NCBI RefSeq assembly: GCF_035762905.1
Contig: NZ_DASUCC010000151.1
Location: forward strand, 1 to 64,000
DNA length: 64,000 bases
Source: DASYTH01 sp035762905
GTDB taxonomy: Bacteria; Actinomycetota; Actinomycetes; Mycobacteriales; Pseudonocardiaceae
Direction of reading: 5' to 3'
Position 1 is the first letter of the stretch, and each line of letters opens with the position of its first letter. The translations under genes were made by a program, and so were the position numbers. The notes under the pieces are model-generated. The model was given only the letters and a program-made list of their open reading frames with translations. It ran no database searches and was not told the origin of the DNA. Shown piece by piece: positions 16,129 through 25,133 of the stretch.

Positions 16129-16728
16129 TCAGCCGGCCCGCACCGGCCGGTTGTCCAGCCGGGTCAGCGCGTGCTGGCTGGCCGCGATCAGCACCTGCTT
16201 GGCCGAGTCGGGGGAGCGCGCGTCGCAGGTGATCACCACGGTGTCCGACGGCAGCGCGAGCGCCTCCCGCACATCGGCCGGGGAGTGCTGCTGGACGCCG
16301 TCGAAGTTGTTCATGGCGATCAGGAACGGGATCTCCCGCGCCTCGAAGTAGTCGACGGCGGCGAAGCAGTCGGCCAGCCGGCGGGTGTCGACCAGGATGA
16401 CCGCGGCGATGGCGCCGCGGACGATGTCGTCCCACATGAACCAGAACCGGTGCTGGCCCGGCGTGCCGAACACGTAGAGCACCAGGTCCTCGGCAAGGGT
16501 GAGCCGGCCGAAGTCCATCGCCACCGTGGTCGTGGATTTGTTCGGGGTCGCCGCAGCATCGTCGACGCCGACGCTGGCGCTGGTCATCGGCGCCTCGGTG
16601 CGCAGCGGCACGATCTCGGACGTGGCCCCGACGAACGTGGTCTTTCCGGCGCCGAAGCCGCCGGCCACCACGATCTTCGCCGACGTGATCCGCTTGCGCG
16701 GCGCCCGGCTATTGTGCGCGTAGTCCAC
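16129..16728 (-). CDS. Conservon GTPase (CvnD-type)
   Basis: A 199-residue small GTP-binding protein, last gene of a cvnABCD operon. Walker A is GGFGAGKTT (about residues 23-31), followed by the switch region STTTVAMDFGRL, the G3-like FGTPGQHRF, and NNFD in place of NKxD. In Streptomyces, conservons assemble a membrane signalling complex resembling eukaryotic G-protein-coupled systems, with CvnD as the GTPase switch. Its start overlaps the CvnC stop by 20 bp, so translation is coupled. Confidence 0.94.
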   Translation of the reverse strand: MDYAHNSRAPRKRITSAKIVVAGGFGAGKTTFVGATSEIVPLRTEAPMTSASVGVDDAAATPNKSTTTVAMDFGRLTLAEDLVLYVFGTPGQHRFWFMWDDIVRGAIAAVILVDTRRLADCFAAVDYFEAREIPFLIAMNNFDGVQQHSPADVREALALPSDTVVITCDARSPDSAKQVLIAASQHALTRLDNRPVRAG

Positions 16729-17086
16729 TGAGCACCCTCTCGATCAATTCCCGGCGCTCGGCCAGGGTTGTGTCCTCGCCGAGGGTCGCGTGCACGACGA
16801 CCAGACCCTCGTTGAGCAGGTCCGCCACGAGCACCTTGACCACTCCGGGAGGCACCGACATGTGCGCCGCGATCTCGGCCACCGACCGGGCCTCGTAGCA
16901 CAGTTGCAGAACATTCCACTGTGGACTGGTCGCGTTCGGCGGCACCGAGTAGCCGGCGCGGGTGGTCTGCACCTGCGCCTCGATGGCGATCTCCACGCTC
17001 GGCTCGGTCCGGCCCTCGGTGAAGGAATACGGACGGGCCAGTCCCGGGCGGGAGTGTCGGCCGCTGTACGGCTCGGACTCGGTCAC
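16709..17086 (-). CDS. Conservon DUF742 protein (CvnC-type)
   Basis: A 125-residue protein of the DUF742 family. The N-terminal segment (SGRHSRPGLARPYSFTEGRT) is followed by a winged-helix-like part (WNVLQLCYEARSVAEIAAHM, VPPGVVKVLVADLLNEGLV). In known conservons this protein links the roadblock protein and the GTPase. The start is the GTG at 17086 preceded by GGGGAGA; an open extension to 17200 overlaps CvnB and is not needed. It is third in the cvnABCD order. Confidence 0.92.
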   Translation of the reverse strand: MTESEPYSGRHSRPGLARPYSFTEGRTEPSVEIAIEAQVQTTRAGYSVPPNATSPQWNVLQLCYEARSVAEIAAHMSVPPGVVKVLVADLLNEGLVVVHATLGEDTTLAERRELIERVLSGLRAQ

Positions 17087-17100
17087 GTTCTCCCCTGGCC

Positions 17101-17520
17101 TCAGGGCCTGTCGGCTGTCCCGCGCATCGGCGTGTCGACCATCCGACCGACCCGGTCGACGAGCAGCGTCATCTCGTAGCCGACCAGGCCGATGTCGCAC
17201 CTGGCCGAGGCGAGCACGGCGAGGTGCGAACCGTCACCCACGCTCATCAGGAGCAGGAAGCCCTGCTCCATCTCGATCACCGACTGAACCACCCGGCCAC
17301 CGGCGAACAGCTGGGACGCGCCCACGGTCAGGCTGGACAGGCCCGCGGCCATCGCCGAGAGCTGGTCGGCCCGGTCCCGGGGCAGCGCGTCGTTCGCCGC
17401 CACCATCAGCCCATCGGCGGATACCAGCACGGCGTGTGCGACGCCCGGAACCTCGTTGGTGAACGCGGTCACCAACCAGCCGAGCGACGACTCGGGCGCC
17501 GTCGTGATCTCCGTCGTCAT
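17101..17520 (-). CDS. Conservon roadblock/LC7 protein (CvnB-type)
   Basis: A 139-residue roadblock/LC7 (MglB-like) protein. The fold shows LGWLVTAFTNEVPGVAHAVLVSADGL, LSAMAAGLSSLTVGASQLF, and EQGFLLLMSVGDGSHLAVLA. Such proteins dimerise and control small GTPases; in the conservon it sits between the sensor CvnA and the GTPase CvnD. The start overlaps the CvnA stop (ATGA at 17517-17520). Confidence 0.94.
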   Translation of the reverse strand: MTTEITTAPESSLGWLVTAFTNEVPGVAHAVLVSADGLMVAANDALPRDRADQLSAMAAGLSSLTVGASQLFAGGRVVQSVIEMEQGFLLLMSVGDGSHLAVLASARCDIGLVGYEMTLLVDRVGRMVDTPMRGTADRP

Positions 17521-19979
17521 GCTTCTCCCTCGGATCGTTCAGTTCGTGCCGCGTCGGAGTCCGACGCATGGCGCGACGTCCGCGCGTTGCGGACTCCGGT
17601 GTAGTGGCGCGCCAGGTTGTTGCGGATCGACTCCGGGTCCCGCTGCAGTGCGTGGGCCGGTTCCCGGCTCACCGCGCCGTCGGTCAACCGCGAGCCCGGC
17701 CGGCGCATCGGCAGGCCGGATCCGGTCGTCCCGGCCGGCGCCGGCTCCTCGGCGGGAGGCCGGGCGGGCAGCCCGGACACCGGCGCCGCGGGCAGTTGCT
17801 GACCGCCGTTGCCGCCGGACCTGCGCTGCGGCAGGCCGGACCTGGTCGGCTGGTCCTGCCGGGGCGCCTCGGACGAGCGCCACTCCCGGTCCGGCGGGTT
17901 CAGCCAGGACTCCGGCGCCGGGGGCGGCGGGGCCGGTGGTGGCGGGGTGGCGGTCACCTGGGCCGCGACCGGCTCGGTCCGCCGGAAGCGGGCCGTCTCC
18001 ATGGTGGGTGGGGTCGGGTCGGTCATCGGCTGGAACCAGTCGCGGAGCGGGAAGTCGTCGGCCGGCCGGGCGGCGTGGCCGTTCGTGGAACCGTTGAACG
18101 CGCCGGACCGGATCGGCGCCGCCGGAGCCTCCAGCGCCACGTGCATCGGCGGGATGTGCACGATCGCGGTGATGCCGGACTGGCTCGACCGGCTCTCGTA
18201 GGTCGGCCGCAGCCGGACCTTCACGCCGTGCCGCTCGGCCAGCCGGCTGACCACGAACAGGCCCATCCGTCGGGTGGTCTCCGGGCCGACGTCCTCGCCG
18301 GCCGCGAGCCGCTCGTTGGCCTCGGCCAGCTCGTCCGGCGGCATGCCGATGCCGGCGTCGATCACCTTGACCAGCAGCCCGCCGTCGTGCGCGCGGTCGG
18401 CGCTGAACTGCACCTTCTTGTCCGGTGGGGAGAACCGGGCGGCGTTCTCCAACAGCTCGGCGAGCAGGTGCACGACGTCGGCGGCCGCGGGGGAGCGGAC
18501 CTCGCCGTTCGGGGCGTGGCCCAGGTTCACCCGGCGGTAGTCGTTCATCTCCGAGATCGACGCGCGGAGCAACTCGACCACGGAGACCGCGCCCTGGCCG
18601 CGGCGGGCCGGGGTGCCGCCGGAGAGCACCTGCAGGTTCTCACCGTTGCGGCGCAGGCGGGTGGCCAGGTGGTCGAGCCGGAACAGGTCCTCGAGGCGCT
18701 TGGGGTCCTGCTCGTCGGCCTCCAGCCGCTCCAGCGTCTCCAGCTGCAGCTCCACCAGGGACTGCGAGCGCCGGGACAGCGTGGTGAACATGTCGGCGAC
18801 CTGACGGCGCAGGTCGGCCTGCTCGCCGGCGAGCCGGACGGCCTGCTGGTGCATCTCGTCGAAGGCGCGGCCGAGCTGGCCGATCTCCTCACCGGTGTGC
18901 ACCGGCACCGGTTCGACGGTGCGCCAGTCCACCTCCTCGCCGTCGCGGATCCGCTGCACGGTGTTGGGCAGCTTCTGGTGCGCGACGTCCAGGGCGGCGG
19001 ACCGCAGCACGCGCACCGGACCGAGCAGCGAGCGGCCGACCAGCAGGGCGAGGGCAAGGGCCGCGAGCAGCGCGCCGAACACGATCGCCGAGTCACGCAG
19101 CGCGTTGGCCTGGGCGTCGTCGGCCAGCTGGCCCGCCTGGGCGTTCAGCCCGTCGAGCACCTGGGCCAGCAGGCCGTCCACGGCCTCGGCCTCGGTTTTG
19201 ATCTTGGGCAGCAGGGCCGCGGGGGAGACCTTGCGCGGGTCGGCGATGGCGGCCTGGAACGCCTGCCGCCGCTCGCCGGCCGAGGCCACCGCGTTCTCGA
19301 ACGCCTCGCGCTTGTCCTGCGGGATGTCCCGCTTGATGCGCTCGGCGAGGATGGCCTCCTCGGAGGTGGTTCGCTGACCGGTACCGACGTCCAGCGGCTG
19401 CCCGGCGGCGTTGAGCAGCAGGACCACCTGGTCCATGCCCTGCAGACCGCGCACGCGCAGCATCGCCTCGACGGCCTTGCCCGGGCCCTCCAGGTTCTGG
19501 TTGCCGGACGCGGCGACGATGCCCGAGGACAGCGCGCTCATGCTGTTGACCAGGTTGTAGTAGGACGTGACCACGTTGAACGGGGTGGCGTCCGGGCTGC
19601 TGGCCAGCTTGCGCGCGTTGTCCAGGCCGGCGTAGCTGTCCCGCAGGATGCGGTCCTGGCTCTCCGGCAGCACGGTCGCCTCGTCGGCGCGCTGGAGCTG
19701 TTGGAGCTGCTCGTTGACCGCGGCGGCGACCTTCTCGCGATCCCGGCCGACCGGGGACGCGGCCACCAGCTCGTCAGCGAGGCGGGAGGCCAGCTCGGCG
19801 CTCTCGCGAAGCAGCGTCACCTGGTCACGCAGGGTGTTCAGGCGGTCGGCCTCGTCCAGCTGGGCCTTGACTCGAAGGGCACCAAGGGCGAGGGCGGCAA
19901 GCGCGGGCAGCAGGAGTACGACCGCCACCTTGGTGCGGACGCTCCAGCCATTGATATGCCATCTACGGGTGTTCTGCAT
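17517..19979 (-). CDS. Conservon sensor histidine-kinase-like protein (CvnA-type, NIT-HAMP-HATPase)
   Basis: About 820 residues from ATG 19979 (MQNTRRWHINGW; an ATG at 20006 is possible). One N-terminal membrane helix (VAVVLLLPALAALALGAL), an extracellular nitrate/nitrite-sensing-like NIT domain (about 60-300), a second helix (AIVFGALLAALALALLVG), a HAMP/coiled-coil segment, and a HATPase domain (LLENAARFSPP, VIDAGIGMP). No clear phospho-accepting His box is evident, as in other CvnA proteins. The C-terminal roughly 200 residues are disordered and Pro-rich. It heads the cvnABCD operon and probably starts the signal passed to the GTPase. Confidence 0.92.
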   Translation of the reverse strand: MQNTRRWHINGWSVRTKVAVVLLLPALAALALGALRVKAQLDEADRLNTLRDQVTLLRESAELASRLADELVAASPVGRDREKVAAAVNEQLQQLQRADEATVLPESQDRILRDSYAGLDNARKLASSPDATPFNVVTSYYNLVNSMSALSSGIVAASGNQNLEGPGKAVEAMLRVRGLQGMDQVVLLLNAAGQPLDVGTGQRTTSEEAILAERIKRDIPQDKREAFENAVASAGERRQAFQAAIADPRKVSPAALLPKIKTEAEAVDGLLAQVLDGLNAQAGQLADDAQANALRDSAIVFGALLAALALALLVGRSLLGPVRVLRSAALDVAHQKLPNTVQRIRDGEEVDWRTVEPVPVHTGEEIGQLGRAFDEMHQQAVRLAGEQADLRRQVADMFTTLSRRSQSLVELQLETLERLEADEQDPKRLEDLFRLDHLATRLRRNGENLQVLSGGTPARRGQGAVSVVELLRASISEMNDYRRVNLGHAPNGEVRSPAAADVVHLLAELLENAARFSPPDKKVQFSADRAHDGGLLVKVIDAGIGMPPDELAEANERLAAGEDVGPETTRRMGLFVVSRLAERHGVKVRLRPTYESRSSQSGITAIVHIPPMHVALEAPAAPIRSGAFNGSTNGHAARPADDFPLRDWFQPMTDPTPPTMETARFRRTEPVAAQVTATPPPPAPPPPAPESWLNPPDREWRSSEAPRQDQPTRSGLPQRRSGGNGGQQLPAAPVSGLPARPPAEEPAPAGTTGSGLPMRRPGSRLTDGAVSREPAHALQRDPESIRNNLARHYTGVRNARTSRHASDSDAARTERSEGEA

Positions 19980-20040
19980 GCCTGCTACAGGCACCGCCTT
20001 CTCCAACTGGATTTGCCATCACGTATTCGGAAACTCGGAC

Positions 20041-20067
20041 ACAATACGAAACGGCCTCACATGTCAA
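20041..20067 (-). promoter_or_regulatory. Candidate promoter for the conservon
   Basis: On the minus strand a perfect TTGACA (20062-20067) is followed after 15 bp by TATTGT (20041-20046), about 60 bp before the cvnA ATG at 19979. The spacer is a little short for a consensus promoter. The surrounding stretch 19980-20300 has no gene and is AT-richer than its neighbours. Confidence 0.4.
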
Positions 20068-20107
20068 GTTCCCAGGTCACAGTGGGTCGTGCCGTGGTAA
20101 CCAGTCC

Positions 20108-20123
20108 AGGGTCTAAAGACCCT
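20108..20123. promoter_or_regulatory. 16-bp palindrome upstream of the conservon
   Basis: AGGGTCTAAAGACCCT has perfect 7-bp arms around AA. It lies 41 bp upstream of the candidate -35 element. It could be an operator; it differs from DosR boxes by T/A at the fourth base of each half-site. This is the only strong signal in the gene-free 19980-20300 stretch. Confidence 0.4.
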
Positions 20124-20300
20124 ACCCGAGGGTTCAAAACCGGCACGGAGAGAGCCGCCCCCAGTACCTACGGTTACGAACGAGCCCAAAATGGTGGCGC
20201 ACGGTGCCGACTGCAAGCTGCAATCCGCAGTGACCTAAATAACAATATCAATTGGGATTCCAGGACGTGTCGATTTGATTTGTTCGCCAGTCGCACAGAG

Positions 20301-20690
20301 TCATACCCCGGCCTCCTGCCGGATCCGCTCGAACTGAGCGTTCATCGCCTCGGCGAGCGCCGTGGCGCCGGACAGTGGCCGCACCATCACCGTGAGATCG
20401 TCGATCAGCCCGTGCTCGTCGTGGTGCAGGAAATCGCATCCCTGCACCTGGCGGCCGTTCACCGTCGCGGTGAACACGAGCGCATGGTCCCGGCCGTCCG
20501 CACTGGCGATCTCCCTGACGTAGCTGAAGTCCTCGAACACCCGCGCCGCCCCGCGCACGATCGCCGCGGTCAACGCCTTGCCCGGGTACGGCCGGTAGGC
20601 CACCGGACTGGTGAACACGACGTCGTCGGCCAGCAGGGCCTCGATCGCCGCCAGGTCACGCGCCTCGATCGCCTTCCGGAACGGATGCAC
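20301..20690 (-). CDS. Nuclear transport factor 2-like / SnoaL-fold protein
   Basis: A 129-residue single-domain protein of the SnoaL/NTF2 fold: FRKAIEARDLAAIEALLADDVVFTSPV, the central YVREIASADGRDHALVFTATVNG, and QGCDFLHHDEHGLIDDLTVMVRP. Members include cyclases, isomerases and ligand-binding proteins, and the active-site residues are not distinctive enough to assign a reaction. It is divergent from a PadR regulator across 56 bp with an inverted repeat, so it is probably the regulator's target. Confidence 0.85.
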   Translation of the reverse strand: MHPFRKAIEARDLAAIEALLADDVVFTSPVAYRPYPGKALTAAIVRGAARVFEDFSYVREIASADGRDHALVFTATVNGRQVQGCDFLHHDEHGLIDDLTVMVRPLSGATALAEAMNAQFERIRQEAGV

Positions 20691-20701
20691 GGCGGCCCCC
20701 T

Positions 20702-20721
20702 CTACTCAATTTGTTGACTAG
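20702..20721. promoter_or_regulatory. Likely PadR operator
   Basis: CTACTCAA and TTGACTAG form an 8-bp inverted repeat with one mismatch around TTTG. It lies in the middle of the 56-bp divergent gap between the NTF2-like gene and the PadR gene, where a self- and neighbour-controlling operator is expected. Confidence 0.5.
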
Positions 20722-20746
20722 GTGCCGATGACACTATCGTGCCGGC

Positions 20747-21313
20747 ATGTCGCTGCGCCATGCCGTCATGGCCGCCCTTCTCCACGGTGCGGCGTCCGGC
20801 TACGACCTCGCCAAGGAGTTCGACGCCTCGGTGGCCAACTTCTGGATGGCCACCCCGCAGCAGCTCTACCGCGAGCTCGACCGCATGCACGCCGCCGGAC
20901 TGGTCGAAGCCCGCGTCGTGGAGCAGGACCGCCGCCCCAACAAGCGCCTGTTCTCCCTCACCCCCGCCGGCCACCGCGAGCTGCACTCCTTCACGGCCGC
21001 CCCCACCCGCCCCGGCACCATCCGCGACGACCTCATGGTCAAGGTGCAGGCCCTGGACGTGGGTGACGTCGAGTCGGTCAGCGCCGCCATCCAGGAACGC
21101 CTCACCTGGGCCGAAGCCAAGATCGCCCGCTACGAACGGCTTCGCGCCCGCCTGCTGCACGGTCGCACCGAGCAGCAGTACCTCGCCGAATCGTCCCGCG
21201 TCGGCCCCTACCTCACCCTCACCCGCGGCCTCACCTTCGAACGCGAGAACCGGCACTGGTGCCAGTGGGCCCTCACCGTCCTCACCCACCGCACCCCCAG
21301 TTCGAGCACCTGA
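20747..21313 (+). CDS. PadR-family transcriptional regulator
   Basis: A 188-residue PadR-like regulator. The winged helix is at residues 1-80 (MSLRHAVMAALLHGAASGYDLAKEF, TPQQLYRELDRMHAAGLVEA, PNKRLFSLTPAGHREL). The C-terminal part is a coiled-coil dimerisation domain (SAAIQERLTWAEAKIARYER). PadR proteins usually repress a neighbouring gene and release DNA on ligand binding. The likely target is the divergent NTF2-like gene. Confidence 0.92.
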   Translation: MSLRHAVMAALLHGAASGYDLAKEFDASVANFWMATPQQLYRELDRMHAAGLVEARVVEQDRRPNKRLFSLTPAGHRELHSFTAAPTRPGTIRDDLMVKVQALDVGDVESVSAAIQERLTWAEAKIARYERLRARLLHGRTEQQYLAESSRVGPYLTLTRGLTFERENRHWCQWALTVLTHRTPSSST

Positions 21314-21319
21314 GTCGGG

Positions 21320-22216
21320 TCAGCCGGCGGCGCGCAGGGCGGCGATGAGCCATTCGACGGCGGGGACCCGGGTGGGGATGGGGGGCCAGCCGTTGATGGT
21401 GGCCATGAGTTGCCAGTAGCGCTCGGCGCGGGTGTCGGTGCCGGTGGCGATGTGGTCGGCGGCCTGGGCGGTGGAGATGCCGAGGGTGGTGGTGATCTCG
21501 GTGCTGAGGGCGCGGGCGCGAGCAGAGGTCGGGGGTTCGTCGGCGGCGAGGGCTTCGGCGGCGATCTCGGTCCAGCGGGGCCAATCGTCGGCGGGTGCCA
21601 TGGACTGGCCGGCGGTGCGGGCGGCCGAGTGGGACTCGCTCATCTGCCGGATGCGGGCACGGAAGTCCTTGTCGCGGACGAGTTCGGCCAGTTCGATCCA
21701 GGCTTCGAGCTGTTCGGGGGTGGGGTCGGCGGGGAGTTGGGGCTTGGCCGAGCGCATCCGGTCGGCGAAGGCCGGGTCGATGTTCAGGCCGCCGGTGACC
21801 TCGTCCCAGAACTCGTCGATCAGGCGGTCGCGTTCCTCGTCCGTCATTCCGGCGAGCTTGGTCATCAGGGTCACCTCGTCCGATCCGCGGTTGGTCACCG
21901 CGCGCAGCACCGCGCGGCGCAGGTTGAGCAGGCGGATCTGGTTGTCCAGCACATCGATGTGGTGCCGGGCCAGGTCCACGATGGTCGTCTGGCCGGCCAG
22001 CGCCCGATCGATCTCGGGCAGGCCGAGGCCGAGCTCGCGCAGCGTCTTCACGAGCTCGATGGCGGCGAGCGACCGGGCGTCGTAGAGCCGGTAGCCCCCG
22101 GCCGAACGCTCGGCCGGGGGCAGCAGACCCTCGTCTGAGTAGAACCGGATCGTGCGCGTGGTCAGACCGGTGCGCCGGGCCAGCGCACCGATCGTGAACC
22201 TTCCGTTGTCCGGCAC
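21320..22216 (-). CDS. MerR-family transcriptional regulator
   Basis: A 298-residue MerR-type activator. The winged HTH is at residues 5-75 (FTIGALARRTGLTTRTIRFYSDEGLLP, GGYRLYDARSLAAIELVKTLRELGLGL), followed by a coiled coil. The long C-terminal effector region has no Cys-rich metal site and resembles the drug- or stress-binding MerR proteins. A perfect inverted repeat sits in the promoter 14 bp upstream of the start, so autoregulation is likely. It ends 7 bp from the PadR gene in convergent orientation. Confidence 0.92.
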   Translation of the reverse strand: MPDNGRFTIGALARRTGLTTRTIRFYSDEGLLPPAERSAGGYRLYDARSLAAIELVKTLRELGLGLPEIDRALAGQTTIVDLARHHIDVLDNQIRLLNLRRAVLRAVTNRGSDEVTLMTKLAGMTDEERDRLIDEFWDEVTGGLNIDPAFADRMRSAKPQLPADPTPEQLEAWIELAELVRDKDFRARIRQMSESHSAARTAGQSMAPADDWPRWTEIAAEALAADEPPTSARARALSTEITTTLGISTAQAADHIATGTDTRAERYWQLMATINGWPPIPTRVPAVEWLIAALRAAG

Positions 22217-22229
22217 CGGACCATCGTCA

Positions 22230-22250
22230 ACCTTCCAGTAGCTGGAAGGT
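22230..22250 (-). promoter_or_regulatory. MerR operator / promoter
   Basis: ACCTTCCAG and CTGGAAGGT form a perfect 9-bp inverted repeat around a 3-bp centre. On the minus strand it begins within TTGACCTTCCAG, so a -35-like TTGACC overlaps the dyad, the standard MerR arrangement. It lies between the MerR start and the amylase stop. Confidence 0.75.
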
Positions 22251-22254
22251 CAAG

Positions 22255-24036
22255 TCAGTTTCGCCAGACCTCGTCGAACGAGACCGAGCACGCGCTGCCG
22301 GTGGACCGGACCCGGTTGGCACCGGACTCCCAGATCACCTGACTGCCCATGCGCTTGATGTACTTGTACTCGAAGGTCACGTTGGCCGGCAGGTTGACCG
22401 TGCCGCGCCAGATCGGATAGGTCGCCGCGGACAACGGCAGGCTGTTCGCCGGGTCCCAGTTCCCCAGCTCCGGCCGGTTTCCGGCGACGAACACGTTCTC
22501 GCCGAAGATCGTGAACGCCTCGACGTTGAAGCCCACCGCGACCGTGGTGCAGCCACCGCCGCCACCGGACGTCCGGGCGCCCACGTGCAGCGCGAGCATC
22601 CGTCCGGACGGCACCGACGCGACGAACCTGCCACCACTGTCCACCGTGTACGCGGCACCGGTGCAGGTGCCGGCACTGAAGTCGCCGTTCGCGACGTCAC
22701 AGTAGGTTCCGGCCGGCAGGTCGGTCTGGAACGTACGGGACAGCGTGCCGCCGTCGCGGTTGAACGCCAGGTACGCCTTGCCGGCCCGGCCGAAGCCGAT
22801 CTGGCTCGATCCGTTGCTCCACCAGTTGGTCACGCCGGCACCGCTGCTGTTGTTGCGCAGTCCCACCAGGTTCGCCGTGGTGCGCCAGCGGTGCTCGCAC
22901 ACCCAGCCGCTGGCGCAGTTGACCGGCGAGGTGGTGCCGTTGCCGGCGGCCGGCGGGCCCTGGTCGCCGCCGTTGAACGTGAAGCTGGACATCACCTGCG
23001 GCACCCCGTACGGCCAGGCCAGCATGAACGCCTCGGCCAGCGCGTAGTTGTTGCCGTCCTTGTAGGTCAGCCGGGCGCGGCCGTTGCGCTGGGTGTCGTG
23101 GTTGTCGATGAACGCCACCGCGTCTGGTGAGCCGAGCGCCATGGAGCCGGCCAGGTTGTTGAGGTTGCTCAGGTTCCCGTCGCGGAAGGCGTTGCCGACC
23201 ACGTCGCCGTAGCGGAACTCGGTGACGTCACCGATGCCGGTGTACTCGCCGGGTGCGATCTCGCCGGGCCCGCCCTCGATCACCTCCTGGAAGACGTAGC
23301 GCGGCGAGGCCATCGGGCCGTAGATCGCCTGCAGGTCGGCGACCGGCACGTGCTTGGCCGCGTCCACCCGGATGCCGTCCACCCCGAGCCCGGCCAGGTC
23401 CTGCAGGTACGCGGTCAACTTCCCGCGCACGTAGGAGGATTCGGTCTTCAGGTCGGACAGGTCGACCAGCTCGCAGTTCTGCACCTCGAATCGGTCGGTC
23501 CAGTTGCGGATGTCGTCGTTGCCGTTGCGGCCGCAGTGGTGGAAGTCGTCGAACCCGTACGGCACGGCGGGATAGCCGTACTGGGTGTAGCTCGATCCGC
23601 CGCTGCCGGGCCCGGCGGAGGCGCCGCCGGCCATGTGGTTGACGATGGCGTCGACGAAGATCTTCACGCCGGCGGCGTGGCAGGTGTTGACCATGTTGGC
23701 GAACGCCGCCCGGTTGCCGCGGCGGGAGACGAGCTGGTAGCTGACCGGCTGGTAGTCCTGCCACCACGGGTACCCGCTGCCGGGCAGCACCACGTGCTCC
23801 TGTGGCGGGGACACCTGAACGGCGCCGAAACCCTTGGGCCCCAACACGTTTGTGCATTCCGAGGCGACCGAGGCCCAGGGCCACTGGAACAGGTGGACGA
23901 TCACGTCCTTGGCGCCCGGGCTGGTTCCGGAGGCGATGCCGGCCGGTTCCGAGGTTGCGGCCGGCACGCTCACGCCGGCCAGGACGGTGGTCGCGATGGT
24001 CAGAAGACGCAGGGTTGATCGCATGCGACGGTGCAT
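22255..24036 (-). CDS. Secreted alpha-amylase (GH13) with C-terminal starch-binding CBM20
   Basis: A 593-residue extracellular alpha-amylase hydrolysing internal alpha-1,4 bonds of starch. A signal peptide occupies about residues 1-30 (an ATG at 24024 is an alternative start). GH13 motifs appear in order: DAIVNHMAG, GIRVDAAKH with the nucleophile Asp, FQEVIEGG with the acid/base Glu, and FIDNHDTQR with the third Asp. A glycine linker leads to a CBM20 starch-binding domain (about 500-593; VEAFTIFGENVFVAGNRPELGNW). The next gene upstream is a LacI regulator, and an operator-like element precedes the start. Confidence 0.95.
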   Translation of the reverse strand: MHRRMRSTLRLLTIATTVLAGVSVPAATSEPAGIASGTSPGAKDVIVHLFQWPWASVASECTNVLGPKGFGAVQVSPPQEHVVLPGSGYPWWQDYQPVSYQLVSRRGNRAAFANMVNTCHAAGVKIFVDAIVNHMAGGASAGPGSGGSSYTQYGYPAVPYGFDDFHHCGRNGNDDIRNWTDRFEVQNCELVDLSDLKTESSYVRGKLTAYLQDLAGLGVDGIRVDAAKHVPVADLQAIYGPMASPRYVFQEVIEGGPGEIAPGEYTGIGDVTEFRYGDVVGNAFRDGNLSNLNNLAGSMALGSPDAVAFIDNHDTQRNGRARLTYKDGNNYALAEAFMLAWPYGVPQVMSSFTFNGGDQGPPAAGNGTTSPVNCASGWVCEHRWRTTANLVGLRNNSSGAGVTNWWSNGSSQIGFGRAGKAYLAFNRDGGTLSRTFQTDLPAGTYCDVANGDFSAGTCTGAAYTVDSGGRFVASVPSGRMLALHVGARTSGGGGGCTTVAVGFNVEAFTIFGENVFVAGNRPELGNWDPANSLPLSAATYPIWRGTVNLPANVTFEYKYIKRMGSQVIWESGANRVRSTGSACSVSFDEVWRN

Positions 24037-24063
24037 GACGCCTCCTTACGGAGGTGAAAAGAG

Positions 24064-24082
24064 TTGCAGGGAGTTTCCGCAA
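24064..24082 (-). promoter_or_regulatory. LacI-type operator upstream of the amylase gene
   Basis: TTGC and GCAA flank an 11-bp centre, giving TTGCAGGGAGTTTCCGCAA on the plus strand. Streptomyces MalR/Reg1-type regulators bind TTGCAGGAAA-like sites at amylase promoters. On the minus strand the block ATCTTGCGGAA resembles ATCTTGCCGGAA near the LacI gene's own promoter. Confidence 0.45.
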
Positions 24083-24113
24083 GATTACCAAGGAGAGTGC
24101 CCCGGGTAAACCC

Positions 24114-25133
24114 TCAGGACGGCGCCGCTCCGGTCGAACCGCGGACCACCAGCTCCGGCAGGAAGACGAACTCCGCGTGCGGCGCCGGGGTGCCGCCGAC
24201 CTCCTCGAGCAGCGCGTTCACCGCGGCCTGGCCCATCGCCTCGACCGGCTGGCGCAGCGTGGTCAGCGGCGGATCGGTGAACACGATCAGCGGCGAGTCG
24301 TCGAAGCCGACCACCGACACGTCCGCCGGCACCCGCAGCCCGCGCTGCCGGGCGGCCCGCACCGCGCCGAGCGCCATCAGATCGCCGGCGCAGATGATCG
24401 CGGTGCAGCCCTTGTCGATCAGCGCGTGCGCGGCCGCCTGCCCACCCTCCACGGTGAACAGCGAGTGCTGCACCAGCCGCTCGGCGGCCTCCGCGGACAG
24501 CGGCAGCAGGGTGCGCATGTGCTGCACGAAGCCCTCGATCTTGCGCAGCACCGGGACGAACCGGCGCGGCCCGACGGCCAGCCCGATCCGCTCGTGGCCC
24601 AGCTCCACCAGGTGCGTCACGGCCAGCCGCATGGCCGCGCGGTCGTCGGTGGAGACGAACGGCGCGGACACCTTCTCGGTGTAGCCGTTGATCATGACGA
24701 ACGGCACGCCGCGCCCGGCCAGCTTGACGTAGCGGTTCATGTCGGCGGTGGAGTCGGCGTGCAGCCCGGAGACGAAGATGATCCCGTTCACCCCGCGGTC
24801 GACGAGAGCGTCGGTCAGCTCGTCCTCGGTCGACCCGCCGGGCGTCTGCGTGCAGAGCACCGGCGTGTACCCGTCCCGGGTCAGCACCCGCTCGATGACC
24901 TGGGCGAACGCCGGGAAGACCGGGTTGGACAGCTCGGGGGTGATCAGCCCGATCAGCCCGGCGCTACGGGCCCGCAGCCGGGCCGGCCGCTCGTAGCCGA
25001 GCAGATCGAGCGCGGCCAGCACGGCCTCCCGGGTGGCCGCCGAGACACCGGCCTTTCCGTTGAGCACCCGGCTGACCGTGGCCTCGCTGACGTTGGCCTG
25101 CGCGGCGATGTCCGCCAGCCGGGTCCGCTCCAT
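24114..25133 (-). CDS. LacI-family transcriptional regulator, likely amylase/maltose control
   Basis: A 339-residue LacI/GalR protein: N-terminal HTH (LADIAAQANVSEATVSRVLNG), hinge, and periplasmic-binding-like effector domain (GLIGLITPELSNPVFP, DDRAAMRLAVTHLVELGHERIG, DVSVVGFDDSPL). ATG 25133 (MERTRLADIAA) is chosen over an upstream ATG at 25154. It is related to Streptomyces MalR/Reg1, which repress amylase genes until maltodextrin binds. The adjoining co-directional amylase gene 77 bp downstream supports that role. Confidence 0.92.
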   Translation of the reverse strand: MERTRLADIAAQANVSEATVSRVLNGKAGVSAATREAVLAALDLLGYERPARLRARSAGLIGLITPELSNPVFPAFAQVIERVLTRDGYTPVLCTQTPGGSTEDELTDALVDRGVNGIIFVSGLHADSTADMNRYVKLAGRGVPFVMINGYTEKVSAPFVSTDDRAAMRLAVTHLVELGHERIGLAVGPRRFVPVLRKIEGFVQHMRTLLPLSAEAAERLVQHSLFTVEGGQAAAHALIDKGCTAIICAGDLMALGAVRAARQRGLRVPADVSVVGFDDSPLIVFTDPPLTTLRQPVEAMGQAAVNALLEEVGGTPAPHAEFVFLPELVVRGSTGAAPS